Counted from the stretch's first letter, positions 1 through 8,488 are shown. The stretch: 38,512 nucleotides of DNA from an uncultured beta proteobacterium (GCA_903945325.1 CAJAVE010000301.1:1-38512); one strand, 5' to 3'. Notes: generated by a model not told the origin, from the letters alone. Translations and numbers: made by a program.

Positions 1-1
1 T

Positions 2-1339
2 ACTGAACTGCTTTCCAAGCCAATCCGCTACGGCTACATGAATGGCATCGCACTGACGGTGCTAATCAGTCAACTGCCCAAGCTGTTCGGTTTTTCGATC
101 AATAGCGACGGACCGTTGCAGAGTGTTGGCGCCATCGTCACATCGGTGCTTGAAGGCAAAGTCAACTGGACTACCTTCACCGTCGGTGCAGCGACCCTGG
201 CGACAATATTTTTGCTAAAGGGCAGCAAGCGCATACCAGGCATCCTGGTGGCTGTTGTTGGTGCCGCCATCGCTGTTGGCGCACTGGACCTTGCCGCACG
301 AACTGGCGTGTCCGTCCTGGGACGCTTGCCGCAGGGTCTGCCGGTAGTTGCCATCCCATGGATTACCCATGCGGATATTGTTCCCGTCCTGGTTGGCGGG
401 ACTGCCGTTGCATTGGTGTCGTTCGCTGACACCAGCGTGCTGTCACGCGTCTATGCGGCCAAGACGCGAACCCAAGTCGATCCGAACCAGGAGATGGTGG
501 GGCTCGGCGTTGCCAATCTGGCTGCCGGACTTTTTCAGGGTTTCCCCATCAGCGCCAGTGCGTCGCGCACCCCTGTTGCCGAGGCCGCAGGTGCCAGAAC
601 CCAGTTGGCCGGTGTTGTCGGCGCGCTGGCGGTTGCTTTGCTGTTGCTGCTAGCGCCGAACCTGCTCAAAAACTTGCCTATCAGCGCTCTGGCCGCCGTT
701 GTTATTGCTGCGGCCATTGGCATGATCGAGATCTCCGACCTGCGTCGGATCTACCGCATCCAGCGATGGGAGTTCTGGCTGGCTATCACCTGCACAGCCG
801 GGGTGGCCATATTGGGTGCCATTCCCGGCATTGGTCTGGCCATTGCCATTGCGGTCATCGAATTTTTGTGGGATGCCTGGCGCCCGCATTCTGCGGTATT
901 GGGCCGAACCGATGGTCTCAAGGGTTACCACGATATCCAGCGTCATCCAGAGGCGCGCCAGATCCCCGGTTTGGTACTCTTTCGCTGGGATGCGCCCTTG
1001 TTTTTCGCCAATGCCGAGTGGTTCCATAGACAAGTCCTGGATGCAGTGGCCGCCTCACCGACACCCGTGCGCTGGGTGGTCGTTGCAGCAGAACCTGTTA
1101 CCAGCGTGGACATCACTTCAGCCGATATGTTGGCCGAGTTGGACGATGCCTTGCAAATTTCCGGCATTGAACTGTGCTTTGCAGAAATGAAGGGGCCAGT
1201 TAAGGACAAGCTCAAACGATTCGGGCTGTTTGCCCGGCTTGGCGAGAACTTCTTCTTCCCGACGCTGGGCACTGCTGTCAGTAGCTACCTCAAAGCACAC
1301 GAAGTAGATTGGCAAGACTGGGAAGACCGCCGACACTGA
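2..1339 (+). CDS. SulP-family sulfate/anion permease with C-terminal STAS domain (5' end missing)
   Basis: This is an inner-membrane SulP (SLC26-type) anion transporter, probably for sulfate. The frame is open from base 2, reading TELLSKPIRYGYMNGIALT, so the true start lies left of the window and the Met at 38 is internal. The visible part begins in the conserved SulP core (GYMNGIALTVLISQLPKLFG). It then shows several hydrophobic segments and a run ending near ISALAAVVIAAAIGMIE. A cytoplasmic STAS domain follows (about the last 140 residues), with the typical strand and loop VTSVDITSADML. Only about 445 residues are present, against some 550-600 for the family, so the first transmembrane helices are absent. 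The gene ends convergently with the sulfate-binding protein at 1447. That neighbour supports sulfate as substrate, but the substrate is inferred. No terminator hairpin is evident in 1340-1446. Confidence 0.9.
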   Translation, partial: TELLSKPIRYGYMNGIALTVLISQLPKLFGFSINSDGPLQSVGAIVTSVLEGKVNWTTFTVGAATLATIFLLKGSKRIPGILVAVVGAAIAVGALDLAARTGVSVLGRLPQGLPVVAIPWITHADIVPVLVGGTAVALVSFADTSVLSRVYAAKTRTQVDPNQEMVGLGVANLAAGLFQGFPISASASRTPVAEAAGARTQLAGVVGALAVALLLLLAPNLLKNLPISALAAVVIAAAIGMIEISDLRRIYRIQRWEFWLAITCTAGVAILGAIPGIGLAIAIAVIEFLWDAWRPHSAVLGRTDGLKGYHDIQRHPEARQIPGLVLFRWDAPLFFANAEWFHRQVLDAVAASPTPVRWVVVAAEPVTSVDITSADMLAELDDALQISGIELCFAEMKGPVKDKLKRFGLFARLGENFFFPTLGTAVSSYLKAHEVDWQDWEDRRH

Positions 1340-1446
1340 AGCAAGCCGGGATCGCGTGCAGGAACGGCGGTGGAAGGGCTGCCGGCGATGAGCAGAACGG
1401 ACATTATTTTTCTCCCTGATCGGTCTTCGTGTGACAGCGTGATCGC

Positions 1447-2472
1447 TTATTTCTTCAAATAGATCTGGTCAAAACTGCCGCCATCGGCAAAGTGGTCCTT
1501 GGCTGCTTTGGCCCAGCCACCAAAGGCCTCGTCAATGGTGAACAGCTTGATCTTGGGCAACTGCTTGACATACTTGGCCTGGAACTTCTCGGAAATCGGA
1601 CGGTAAAAGTTCTTGCCCGCAATGTCCTGGCCCTCGTCGGTGTACAAGTATTCAAGATAGGCCGTCGCAACAGCACGGGTGCCCTTCTTGTCCACGTTCT
1701 TGTCCACGACAGTGACCGCAGGTTCAGCCAGGATGCTCAGCGACGGGTAGACCACATCGACCTTGCTGCCAAATTCCTTCTCCAGCAAAAATGCCTCGTT
1801 CTCCCACGAGATGAACACGTCACCCTGGCCGCGCTGGGCAAAGGTGATGGAGGAGCCGCGCGCACCGGTGTCCAGCACCGGCACGTTGGCATATAGCTTG
1901 CCAATGAAATCCTTGGCCTGCGCATCGCTGCCGAACTTGCGCTTGGCAAATTCCCAGGCCGCCAGGTAGTTCCAGCGTGCGCCGCCCGAGGTCTTGGGGT
2001 TGGGTGTGATAACGCTCACTCCCGGCTTGATCAGGTCATCCCAGTCCTTGATGCCCTTGGGGTTGCCCTGGCGCACCACCAGCACGATGGTGGAGGTGTA
2101 GGGCGACGAGTTGTGCGGCAGGCGCCTTTGCCAGTCCTTGGGAATCCAGCCGCCATTGGCGTGCAGGGCGTCGGTGTCACCGGCCAGAGCCAGCGTGGCC
2201 ACATCGGCTTCCAGCCCGTCGATGATGCCGCGCGCCTGTTTGCCCGAGCCGCCGTGGGATTGCTTGATGGTCACGTCCTGCCCGGTCTTGGCCTTCCAGT
2301 GTTTGATGAAGGCGGCGTTGAACTCGACGTACAGCTCGCGGGTGGGGTCGTAGGAAACGTTGAGCAGTTCAACTGGCCTGGGTTGGGCGAACGCGCTTAA
2401 GGAGGCACCTGCCAGAACGGCGGTCAGGGCCAGCGTATTGAATGCGCGACGGGTGCGGAAGCGAAAGGACAT
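1447..2472 (-). CDS. sbp: Periplasmic sulfate-binding protein of an ABC transporter
   Basis: Solute-binding protein of the CysP/Sbp family, which captures sulfate (or thiosulfate) in the periplasm for the CysTWA-type ABC importer. The 341-residue reading starts at the ATG at 2472, preceded by a GGAG ribosome site. An in-frame ATG at 2529 would add 19 residues with no signal-peptide character. The N terminus has an Arg-rich n-region, a hydrophobic core and an Ala-rich AFAQ cleavage region. Family blocks are plain: [14 protein letters not shown] near the mature start, [13 protein letters not shown], then [16 protein letters not shown] and [13 protein letters not shown]. The permease and ATPase genes are not next to it in the window, so it is an orphan component here. 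The 195 bp to the divergent fecR-like gene are AT-rich and probably hold both promoters. CysB control would fit the family but I do not recognise a site. Confidence 0.93.
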   Translation of the reverse strand: MSFRFRTRRAFNTLALTAVLAGASLSAFAQPRPVELLNVSYDPTRELYVEFNAAFIKHWKAKTGQDVTIKQSHGGSGKQARGIIDGLEADVATLALAGDTDALHANGGWIPKDWQRRLPHNSSPYTSTIVLVVRQGNPKGIKDWDDLIKPGVSVITPNPKTSGGARWNYLAAWEFAKRKFGSDAQAKDFIGKLYANVPVLDTGARGSSITFAQRGQGDVFISWENEAFLLEKEFGSKVDVVYPSLSILAEPAVTVVDKNVDKKGTRAVATAYLEYLYTDEGQDIAGKNFYRPISEKFQAKYVKQLPKIKLFTIDEAFGGWAKAAKDHFADGGSFDQIYLKK

Positions 2473-2667
2473 CTTGAACTCCAGAATATTGCAACGCAAC
2501 AATGCGATGGAGTGGATTCTGGAATCCAATCGTTAAAACAGGAACTACTGAATTGTTGGTTCTAAATTACTGAAATATCTATGAAGGCGAAATTTGTGTA
2601 GCGTGTCAAGGGCACGCCATCGTGCTTGCGTCCATAAAATGGCTGTTCAATAACTGGGGAGTACAAG

Positions 2668-3462
2668 GTGAATCGTCTTGTTTGTTGGCTGGGCTTGCTG
2701 CTGGTACCTCTGGGCGCTTTTGCGCAGGTATTTGGCACCGTGGATGCGGTAAGTGGCCAGGTAACCGTTGTCAGTGCGGACGGAGTGACCGTCACGCCGG
2801 TGGTGGGGCACAAACTGCTGGTTGGCCAGACGGTGCAAACCCACGCAGCGGGCGAGTTGCATGCCGTCACCGAAGACGGCGGACTGCTGGCCCTGCGGCC
2901 CAACAGCACGTTCAAAATGCTGCAATACCAGGCCACGCAAGACAGCAAGTCGGTGATTGACATGTCTCTGGTGCGTGGCGCGCTGCGCTCCATCACCGGG
3001 TGGATCGGCAAGCTCAACCCCTCTGGCTACCGTGTGGGCACTCCCACGGCAACCGTGGGTATTCGGGGTACCGACCATGAGGTCACGGTTGTGGAAGCCG
3101 GCAATGGGCTCGACCACCCGGGCACCTACGACTCCGTGCTGGAAGGAGCGACCATCGTGCGCAGCGCGCACGGTGAGCTGCATCTGGAGGCGGGGCAGCA
3201 TGGCTTTGCTGCCAGAGACGGCCAGGCTACGCCCCGCTTGCTGGCAGAGCGGCCCGAGTTTCTGGGCCAGCGCGCGCTACGGCTGGAAGAACGCATCGTC
3301 GAGCGCAAAGAAAAGCTGGGCCAGCGCGTACGCCAGGTGCTCGATGCCAATCCTGAGGTGCCCAAAGCAGTGCGTGAAAAACTCGACAGCGTGACCGACG
3401 AGCAACGCGAGGTGGCGCGCAAAAAGCTGCTACGCAGAGCCCAGAAGCGCAACGCAGACTGA
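2668..3462 (+). CDS. Exported FecR-domain protein with charged C-terminal tail
   Basis: 264-residue exported protein. The GTG start at 2668 has GGGGA seven bases upstream and is followed directly by a signal peptide (MNRLVCWLGLLLVPLGAFAQ), so I prefer it. Residues about 20-140 match the FecR-domain beta fold: FGTVDAVSGQV, a VGQTVQT turn, the LALRPNSTFK block and the closing TATVGIRGTDHEV. After that, residues about 190-264 are strongly charged and helical (RLEERIVERKEKLGQRVRQ), probably coiled coil. Classical FecR proteins are inner-membrane anti-sigma factors. This one has no cytoplasmic anti-sigma region, and no sigma factor or TonB receptor lies nearby, so it is better seen as a periplasmic FecR-domain protein of unknown role. 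It is 30 bp upstream of a predicted outer-membrane barrel gene and probably cotranscribed with it. Confidence 0.85.
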   Translation: MNRLVCWLGLLLVPLGAFAQVFGTVDAVSGQVTVVSADGVTVTPVVGHKLLVGQTVQTHAAGELHAVTEDGGLLALRPNSTFKMLQYQATQDSKSVIDMSLVRGALRSITGWIGKLNPSGYRVGTPTATVGIRGTDHEVTVVEAGNGLDHPGTYDSVLEGATIVRSAHGELHLEAGQHGFAARDGQATPRLLAERPEFLGQRALRLEERIVERKEKLGQRVRQVLDANPEVPKAVREKLDSVTDEQREVARKKLLRRAQKRNAD

Positions 3463-3492
3463 CCCAATTTTGTACTGACAAGGATCATCACC

Positions 3493-4404
3493 ATGACTTG
3501 CAAACTCCATCAATTGACACCCCCGGTGGCAGTCGCCGCTCTGTTGCTGGCCTTTGCCGCCGGCTCTGCGCAAGCCCAAGGCTCGGGTGGTTTGGCAGGC
3601 GACCTGTCCTACACCCGGGGCAATGGCAGTGGCGGCTATGGTTCGCATCGTTTGGAAGCCAATTTTGAACCTGCCGCACTGCCGTTGTCTCTGGGCTTCA
3701 ACGCCAACCAGAGCCTGGTCAATAGTGTGGAGGTGTCAACGCAGGTGGGGGCCAGTCTGGGCTGGCGCGTATCGCCGATATGGTCGTTTGCTGCAAACCT
3801 GTCGACGACGAATGACGATCTGCTCAACGTCAACGAACGGGGTCTCTCTTTTGCCTGGAATTTGCACAAACTCTGGCAGGGCCGCCGCACGACACGACTG
3901 GAAGTGGGGCGCGACGTGTCTGACTACAGCTTGCAAAAGGGCACCCAGAATTTGAGTGGACGCATTCCCCAGCAGCGGCGCACGCGCCTGGACGTTCGCC
4001 AGGGCGTGAGCGGTGCGGTGGATGTGTATGTGGCTTTGGAAACTTACGACTACAGCCAGGACCCGATTGACTTGGCGCGTGCCCTGTTGAGCCGCAAGGG
4101 GCGACGGGTGGCTGCCGCCGGTATGTTGGGCGATTTGTCTGACCGCAGCCAGACGATTGGGCTGAACTGGAGTCTGGCGGACGCCTGGAGTCTGGACGTA
4201 TCGACCGGCCTGAGCAACACCGTTATGGGGCAGAACCAGCGGCAAAAGACAGTGGCTTTGAACTACCTGTTTCACCCCCGGTCATCGGTGTCGCTGATCT
4301 GGTCCGACAACAGCTCGGACGCATTGGCAAGTCCCAATGTTGTGGCGGTTTCGCCCGCACAGTCCGACTCTTCTGTGGAGTTGGGACTGCGTTGGTTGTT
4401 TTAG
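3493..4404 (+). CDS. Predicted outer-membrane beta-barrel protein, function unknown
   Basis: 303-residue protein with a signal peptide (hydrophobic AALLLAFAAGSAQAQ, likely cleaved after the AQA). The rest is alternating polar and hydrophobic short strands rich in Gly, Ser, Asn and Leu. The chain closes with a C-terminal aromatic strand ending GLRWLF, which is the signature recognised by the BAM machinery. I recognise no named family, so the barrel call rests on composition and the terminal Phe. The start ATG at 3493 has an AAGGA element upstream. The gene follows the FecR-domain gene at 30 bp and is probably in one operon with it, so the two may act together at the envelope. The stop is only 6 bp from the stop of the convergent LysR gene, leaving no room for a separate terminator. 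Confidence 0.75.
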   Translation: MTCKLHQLTPPVAVAALLLAFAAGSAQAQGSGGLAGDLSYTRGNGSGGYGSHRLEANFEPAALPLSLGFNANQSLVNSVEVSTQVGASLGWRVSPIWSFAANLSTTNDDLLNVNERGLSFAWNLHKLWQGRRTTRLEVGRDVSDYSLQKGTQNLSGRIPQQRRTRLDVRQGVSGAVDVYVALETYDYSQDPIDLARALLSRKGRRVAAAGMLGDLSDRSQTIGLNWSLADAWSLDVSTGLSNTVMGQNQRQKTVALNYLFHPRSSVSLIWSDNSSDALASPNVVAVSPAQSDSSVELGLRWLF

Positions 4405-4410
4405 GGCGAG

Positions 4411-5304
4411 TCAGCCAAAAAGTTGTCCCCGCGCCGCATCGGTAATGGCCACCACGCAGGGGTGGGTAATGCGTCGCTCCACCGACACGGCGTAAAACTC
4501 GTCGACCAGTTCGTCGGTGCGGCCAATCACCTCCACACCGAACTGCGCCACCGTGTCCTGCTCCATCACAGTGGGGGCCATGAAAGCGCCGCGGCCTTCA
4601 CGGCCAAAGGCGTTCATTAGCGCGCCGTCATCAAACTCGCCAATGATGCGTGGGTGAATCTGGTGGCGGGTCAACCAGCCCTCCAGTTGCTGGCGTACGG
4701 ATGCCTGGGCGCCCGGTATCAGCAGCGGAAAGTCGTTCAGACAGGGTGGGAATGGACCTTTGAGCCGTCGTTTGAGATCTGGCGCGCAAAAAAAGCTCAT
4801 GGCGGTACGTCCCAGCGGGTGGTTGAAAGCCTTGACGCTGATGCGTTTGGACATGGGCTCATCCGCAATCACCAGGTCCAGCCGGTTCAGCGCCAATTGG
4901 GACAGCAGGTCAGGGAACTTGCCCTCGCTGCACACCAGTCGCACGGGCTCTTTCACCGTCAGAGCTGGTTCCAGCAGGCGGTAGGCAATCGACTTGGTCA
5001 CCGAGTCTGCAACGCCCACTTTGAAGTCCAGCAGACGCTGACCGCCATGGGCCTGGCGCACGGCGGTTTCCAACTCGGTGCCCAGGGCGAAGATCTGGTC
5101 GGCATAGCCCAGCGCCAGGTGGCCGTCTTCCGTTAATTCCAGGTTGCGGCCATTCTTACGGAACAGCTTGCGGCCCAACCAGTCCTCCAAGAGCTTGATC
5201 TGGCCAGACAGGGTTTGCGGCGTAGTGTGCAGCTGCTCGCCCGCACGCATGATGCCCCCAGCTTTGGCGGTAACCCAGAAATAGTGCAAGTGTTTGAAGT
5301 TCAT
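4411..5304 (-). CDS. nhaR: LysR-family transcriptional regulator, NhaR-like
   Basis: 297-residue LysR-type regulator. The N-terminal winged helix-turn-helix starts MNFKHLHYFWVTAKAGGIMR and carries TPQTLSGQIKLLEDWLG. This N terminus and the FKVGVADSVTKSIAYRLLEP segment opening the effector domain are characteristic of the NhaR branch. In enterobacteria that branch activates Na+/H+ antiporter genes and related stress genes. No nhaA is visible here, so the target set is unknown and the symbol reflects family likeness only. It is divergent from the Rrf2 regulator at 5425, with a 120-bp AT-rich spacer holding repeated CGAA units (5320-5364), a plausible place for autoregulation. Confidence 0.88.
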   Translation of the reverse strand: MNFKHLHYFWVTAKAGGIMRAGEQLHTTPQTLSGQIKLLEDWLGRKLFRKNGRNLELTEDGHLALGYADQIFALGTELETAVRQAHGGQRLLDFKVGVADSVTKSIAYRLLEPALTVKEPVRLVCSEGKFPDLLSQLALNRLDLVIADEPMSKRISVKAFNHPLGRTAMSFFCAPDLKRRLKGPFPPCLNDFPLLIPGAQASVRQQLEGWLTRHQIHPRIIGEFDDGALMNAFGREGRGAFMAPTVMEQDTVAQFGVEVIGRTDELVDEFYAVSVERRITHPCVVAITDAARGQLFG

Positions 5305-5319
5305 GGTGGAGTAATACTT

Positions 5320-5364
5320 CGAATAAAGCGAATAGAAAATGTTATTAATACGAATTTACACGAA
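5320..5364. promoter_or_regulatory. Repeated CGAA units in the divergent nhaR-like/Rrf2 promoter region
   Basis: The 120-bp spacer between two divergent regulators is much more AT-rich than its surroundings. It holds four CGAA tetramers, starting at 5320, 5329, 5351 and 5361, as two close pairs (9 and 10 bp apart). The left pair reads TTCGAATAAAGCGAA. Pairs about one helical turn apart would suit binding by a LysR or Rrf2 dimer. This is a pattern I see, not a site I recognise. Confidence 0.35.
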
Positions 5365-5424
5365 GCATTATCGCGACTACATTCACTCTCAACCAGCCAC
5401 CTTTGTGCTGGAAGGAGTGATTTC

Positions 5425-5967
5425 ATGCGATTGAGTACACGCGGTCGTTTTGCCATAACCGCCATGATTGACCTGGCCTTGCGCCAGTCTGGCACGCCGG
5501 TGCCGTTGCAAGATCTGGCGCAGCGTCACCGTATCTCCATGTCCTACCTGGAACAGATGTTTGCCAAGCTGCGCCAGCATGGCCTGGTTGAAAGCACGCG
5601 CGGGCCGGGCGGCGGCTACGCCCTGGCGCACGCTGCCAGCGCCATCTCGGTGGCCGACATCATTGGCGCCATTGACGATGAAACGGGCGAGCGCACCAAG
5701 GAGCCGCAACGCGAAACCTCGCCCAGCGCACAGTCCATGACGCAAGACCTGTGGGAGGCGCTGCAAACCACTGTGGCCAACTACCTGAAGACGGTTAGCC
5801 TGCAGAGCCTGGCCGATGAGCAAAAGGCCAAGGGCTTCCAGGTGCAGGAGCGCAAAACTGTGCAAAAGGGCGTGTTCCAGAAACCACGGCCACCGGTTGC
5901 ACGGCCTGGCACGCCGAATTCGGTGTTTGCACTGGCCCAGGCGTTTGCACCATTGCGCAAGGCCTAG
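5425..5967 (+). CDS. Rrf2/IscR-like transcriptional regulator lacking all cluster cysteines
   Basis: 180-residue Rrf2-family DNA-binding protein. I start it at the ATG at 5425 because GGAAGGAG lies just upstream and MRLSTRGRFAITAMIDLAL aligns with the N terminus of IscR; upstream in-frame codons are not family-like. The winged helix is well kept: ISMSYLEQMFAKLRQHGLVE for the recognition region and STRGPGGGYALA for the wing. In IscR three cysteines after the dimerisation helix bind a [2Fe-2S] cluster. Here that loop reads ETGERTKEPQRETSPSAQSM, and the whole protein contains no cysteine. It therefore cannot bind the cluster in the IscR manner. An extra tail of about 45 residues, basic and Pro-rich, extends beyond the usual end. 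No isc or suf gene is adjacent. Confidence 0.88.
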   Translation: MRLSTRGRFAITAMIDLALRQSGTPVPLQDLAQRHRISMSYLEQMFAKLRQHGLVESTRGPGGGYALAHAASAISVADIIGAIDDETGERTKEPQRETSPSAQSMTQDLWEALQTTVANYLKTVSLQSLADEQKAKGFQVQERKTVQKGVFQKPRPPVARPGTPNSVFALAQAFAPLRKA

Positions 5968-6041
5968 CCGCTGTTAAGACGGCCGGTTTGCAAGCGCATA
6001 ATCCTGCGATTCAGGCTGCATTTCCGGCCTGACCGCACCGC

Positions 6042-7454
6042 ATGAAAGCATTTGAGTGGAGCCATCTATTTGAGACGGGATTGACCGATATCGATGCACA
6101 GCATCGGCAATTGGTCGACCTGCTCAACGCATTGGCCGATCAGCTCGATCTGGACGACCCCGGGCGCATCGACGATTTACTGAGCGAACTGGCCGCTTAC
6201 ACGGTCTATCACTTTCAGTGCGAAGAGTCATTGATGGATGCCGTCGGGTTGGACCTGGCCCACGTCACCAGTCACCGTGCCACTCACCAGAAGTTCATTG
6301 CTCAGGTGCAGGACTGGTTGCACACGCGCAATATGGCGGGTCAGATCAGTACGCACCAACTGGTGGATTACCTGGCCAACTGGCTGATTTTTCACATTCT
6401 GGGCGAGGACCGTTCCATGGGCCGCCAGGTGCTTGCCATACGCAACGGAATGGGCGCGCACGATGCTCTGGTGTCTGATCTGCCATCCGATGACCCGCGA
6501 ACCGGTGTTTTGCTGGGTGCACTGCACCGCATGTATGCAGGCCTGGTGGAACGCAACGGGCAGTTGCTGCTGGCGCAGGGGCGACTGACGGCCTTAAATG
6601 CCTCTCTGGAGCAACGGGTGAAAGACCGAACGTCGGAGCTGGAGGCATCCAATGCGCTACTGCAAGAGGAGCGGCAATGGACTATTGAAGCCGAAAAAAT
6701 GGCGTCACTGGGCCGAATGGTGGCCGGGTTTGCGCACGAGGTGAATACGCCTATCGGCATCGCGGTAGGTGCCGTGTCACAGGTCTCGGATTTGGCGCGG
6801 CACTTTGGCCGGATGCTGCAACAAGACGAAATCCCGGAAGAGCTGGTGCATGAAAATCTTGCCCTCCTGAATGAATCAAGTGGCCTGGCCATGGCCAACC
6901 TGCGGCGTGCGGCAACGCTGGTGCAAAGCTTCAAACGCACGGCGGTCGATCAATCGTCCGATGCGGCACGGGACTACTGTCTGGGTGAGGTCATAGACGA
7001 TGTGGTTCACAGCTTGCAGCCGCTTTTCAAGCGGACCGCCATTGTGTTTTCTATCGACTGTCCCGCAGACCTGCGGTTGCACGGAATACCGGGCGCCCTG
7101 ACCCAGGTGCTTACCAATCTGTGCACCAATGCGCACAGTCATGCCTTTGCAGATGGCAGCCGCACAGGGGAGATTGCAGTCAGGGTGACACGCCTTCCTA
7201 CGGACGTGGAGTTGCGCTTTCTTGACAACGGTGTTGGCATGGATGCGGCCAGCCAGTCGAAAGTGTTTGAACCTTTTTTTACCACCCGGCGCAACCGTGG
7301 CGGAAGTGGTCTGGGGCTCTACATTGCGTACAACCTGGTGACGCAGTCGCTCGGTGGCCGGATTGAATGTTTCAGCCAGCCCGGTGCTGGCACGGAGTTC
7401 CGTATTCGATTCCCGTTGGTCGCGCCATTAGGAGACACTGAGCCGATTTGCTAG
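6042..7454 (+). CDS. Bacteriohemerythrin-histidine kinase fusion, probable oxygen/redox sensor
   Basis: 470-residue cytoplasmic sensor kinase. Residues 1-130 are a hemerythrin domain with all seven di-iron ligands: H21, H57, E61, H78, H82, H118 and D123 (seen in QHRQL, HFQCEE, HRATH and HILGED). Such domains bind O2 or sense redox state. A helical linker (about 165-220, NASLEQRVKDRTSELEASN) leads to the dimerisation helix with phospho-acceptor H232 in GRMVAGFAHEVNTP. The ATPase domain follows, with an N-box (TNLCTNAHSH), DNGVGM, FEPFFTT and GSGLGLYIAYN. No membrane segment and no receiver domain are present. The ATG at 6042 begins the hemerythrin consensus directly. No intact response regulator is adjacent; a decayed receiver lies just downstream on the opposite strand. 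The partner is therefore unknown. Confidence 0.93.
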   Translation: MKAFEWSHLFETGLTDIDAQHRQLVDLLNALADQLDLDDPGRIDDLLSELAAYTVYHFQCEESLMDAVGLDLAHVTSHRATHQKFIAQVQDWLHTRNMAGQISTHQLVDYLANWLIFHILGEDRSMGRQVLAIRNGMGAHDALVSDLPSDDPRTGVLLGALHRMYAGLVERNGQLLLAQGRLTALNASLEQRVKDRTSELEASNALLQEERQWTIEAEKMASLGRMVAGFAHEVNTPIGIAVGAVSQVSDLARHFGRMLQQDEIPEELVHENLALLNESSGLAMANLRRAATLVQSFKRTAVDQSSDAARDYCLGEVIDDVVHSLQPLFKRTAIVFSIDCPADLRLHGIPGALTQVLTNLCTNAHSHAFADGSRTGEIAVRVTRLPTDVELRFLDNGVGMDAASQSKVFEPFFTTRRNRGGSGLGLYIAYNLVTQSLGGRIECFSQPGAGTEFRIRFPLVAPLGDTEPIC

Positions 7455-7501
7455 CTCGATGTTTTGTCGTTCAAGGAAGAATGGGCCAGTCGCGAGAGGC
7501 G

Positions 7502-7647
7502 TTAGCGGCGTTGGGCCACCTTCTCCAGTGCCTCGGTACCGGAGCTGAAAACAGCACCACGAACCTGCCGACTTTCTCCAGGGCCAGCTTGGCGACCGCC
7601 TGGATCAGCGGCTCGTCCTCGGCATAGAGAATGCGATGGAGAGACAC
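7502..7647 (-). pseudogene. Remnant of a response-regulator receiver domain (frameshifted, truncated)
   Basis: Reading the minus strand from 7647 (GTG) gives VSLHRILYAEDEPLIQAVAK and then LALEKVGRFV. This is the first beta strand, acidic pocket (EDE) and first helix of a CheY-like receiver. At about 7560 the frame shifts, and the receiver pattern resumes in another frame as AVFSSGTEALEKVAQRR with a stop at 7504-7502. The part that would carry the phospho-acceptor aspartate and everything after it is missing. The remnant sits between the hemerythrin kinase and the Usp gene, so it may be what remains of a receiver gene once associated with that kinase. The remaining bases of 7455-7678 show nothing else. 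Confidence 0.7.
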
Positions 7648-7678
7648 CGTGTTTGCGCCGTTAACCAGAGCCGCAGGT

Positions 7679-8488
7679 TCAGCTTGCCATCAACACAGGG
7701 ACGGTCATGTGCTTCAGAATGTGGCGTGTGCCTGCACCGCGGCTCTCAAACGGGAAGCCTATCGAGCCTTGCGCACCCATGACCAGCAAGTCGGCGCTGC
7801 GGTCACTGGTGCGGTTGAGCAGCACATCCATGATGCCGAAGTCCTGCACCAGCACCACTTCGGTTTTGGCCGGTATGCCGTGCGTGGCCAGATGCTGCTC
7901 CACCTCCGCACACGAAGCCTCGCCATCTTCCAGCCGGGCACTGGCGGATAGCACGTAGGCTTGCTTGCAGCCTACCATCAGTGGCAATGCATCATTGAGT
8001 GCACGCGCCGCTTCGGGCGCATTGTTCCAGGCAATCAATGGTGTTTTTCCGACCTCAACAAAGTGGCCGATGTAGGGCAATATCAGCACGGGGCGGCCAC
8101 ATCCTGTGACGACTTCCGCGACCAGTTCCTCGGGTACAAAGTGGTCGCCGTGTTCATGTTGGCCGACGATCACCAAATCGGCGTGGCGGGACAGGTCAAC
8201 AAAATGGCGCGTTACTTCGGCCTCACCACCGCGGTTGATGTAGCGCCACTGCGCGCCAGGAAGACTGCTAGTGGCAGCTTCAAAAACGGCTTTGCTGGCG
8301 TCGCAGGCCTGTGTGAATTCTTCGCTGGGCCAGGTGCTGACCACGCCCACTTTGGTTGCATGCGCGCGCTGCGCAAAGATGCCAACCAGCTTCGCACCAT
8401 GTTCGCGCGCCAGTGACACAGCCAGAGCCAGCCGCGCTGCGGTTCGCTGGCTCTGGTCCAGGTGGACGATCAAATCTTTCAACGCCAT
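7679..8488 (-). CDS. Universal stress protein with two tandem Usp domains
   Basis: 269-residue cytoplasmic protein of the UspA superfamily. It begins MALKDLIVHLDQSQRTAARL, a first Usp-type Rossmann unit (about 1-150) with VIVGQHEHGD at the end of its fourth strand. A second unit (about 155-269) ends LLVMGAQGSIGF and then RHILKHMTVPVLMAS, where the G-x2-G and later residues form the usual ATP-binding loop. The length is about twice a single UspA, which fits a tandem protein. Such proteins support survival under energy, oxygen or oxidative stress; the exact role is unknown. It stands alone, with 78 bp to the next minus-strand gene upstream and the receiver remnant just beyond its stop. Confidence 0.9.
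   Translation of the reverse strand: MALKDLIVHLDQSQRTAARLALAVSLAREHGAKLVGIFAQRAHATKVGVVSTWPSEEFTQACDASKAVFEAATSSLPGAQWRYINRGGEAEVTRHFVDLSRHADLVIVGQHEHGDHFVPEELVAEVVTGCGRPVLILPYIGHFVEVGKTPLIAWNNAPEAARALNDALPLMVGCKQAYVLSASARLEDGEASCAEVEQHLATHGIPAKTEVVLVQDFGIMDVLLNRTSDRSADLLVMGAQGSIGFPFESRGAGTRHILKHMTVPVLMAS

Noticed and set aside
5215..5424. Upstream extension of the Rrf2 gene into the LysR gene
   Set aside because: It would overlap the divergent gene's coding start and add 70 residues with no family likeness; the ATG at 5425 has a strong ribosome site.
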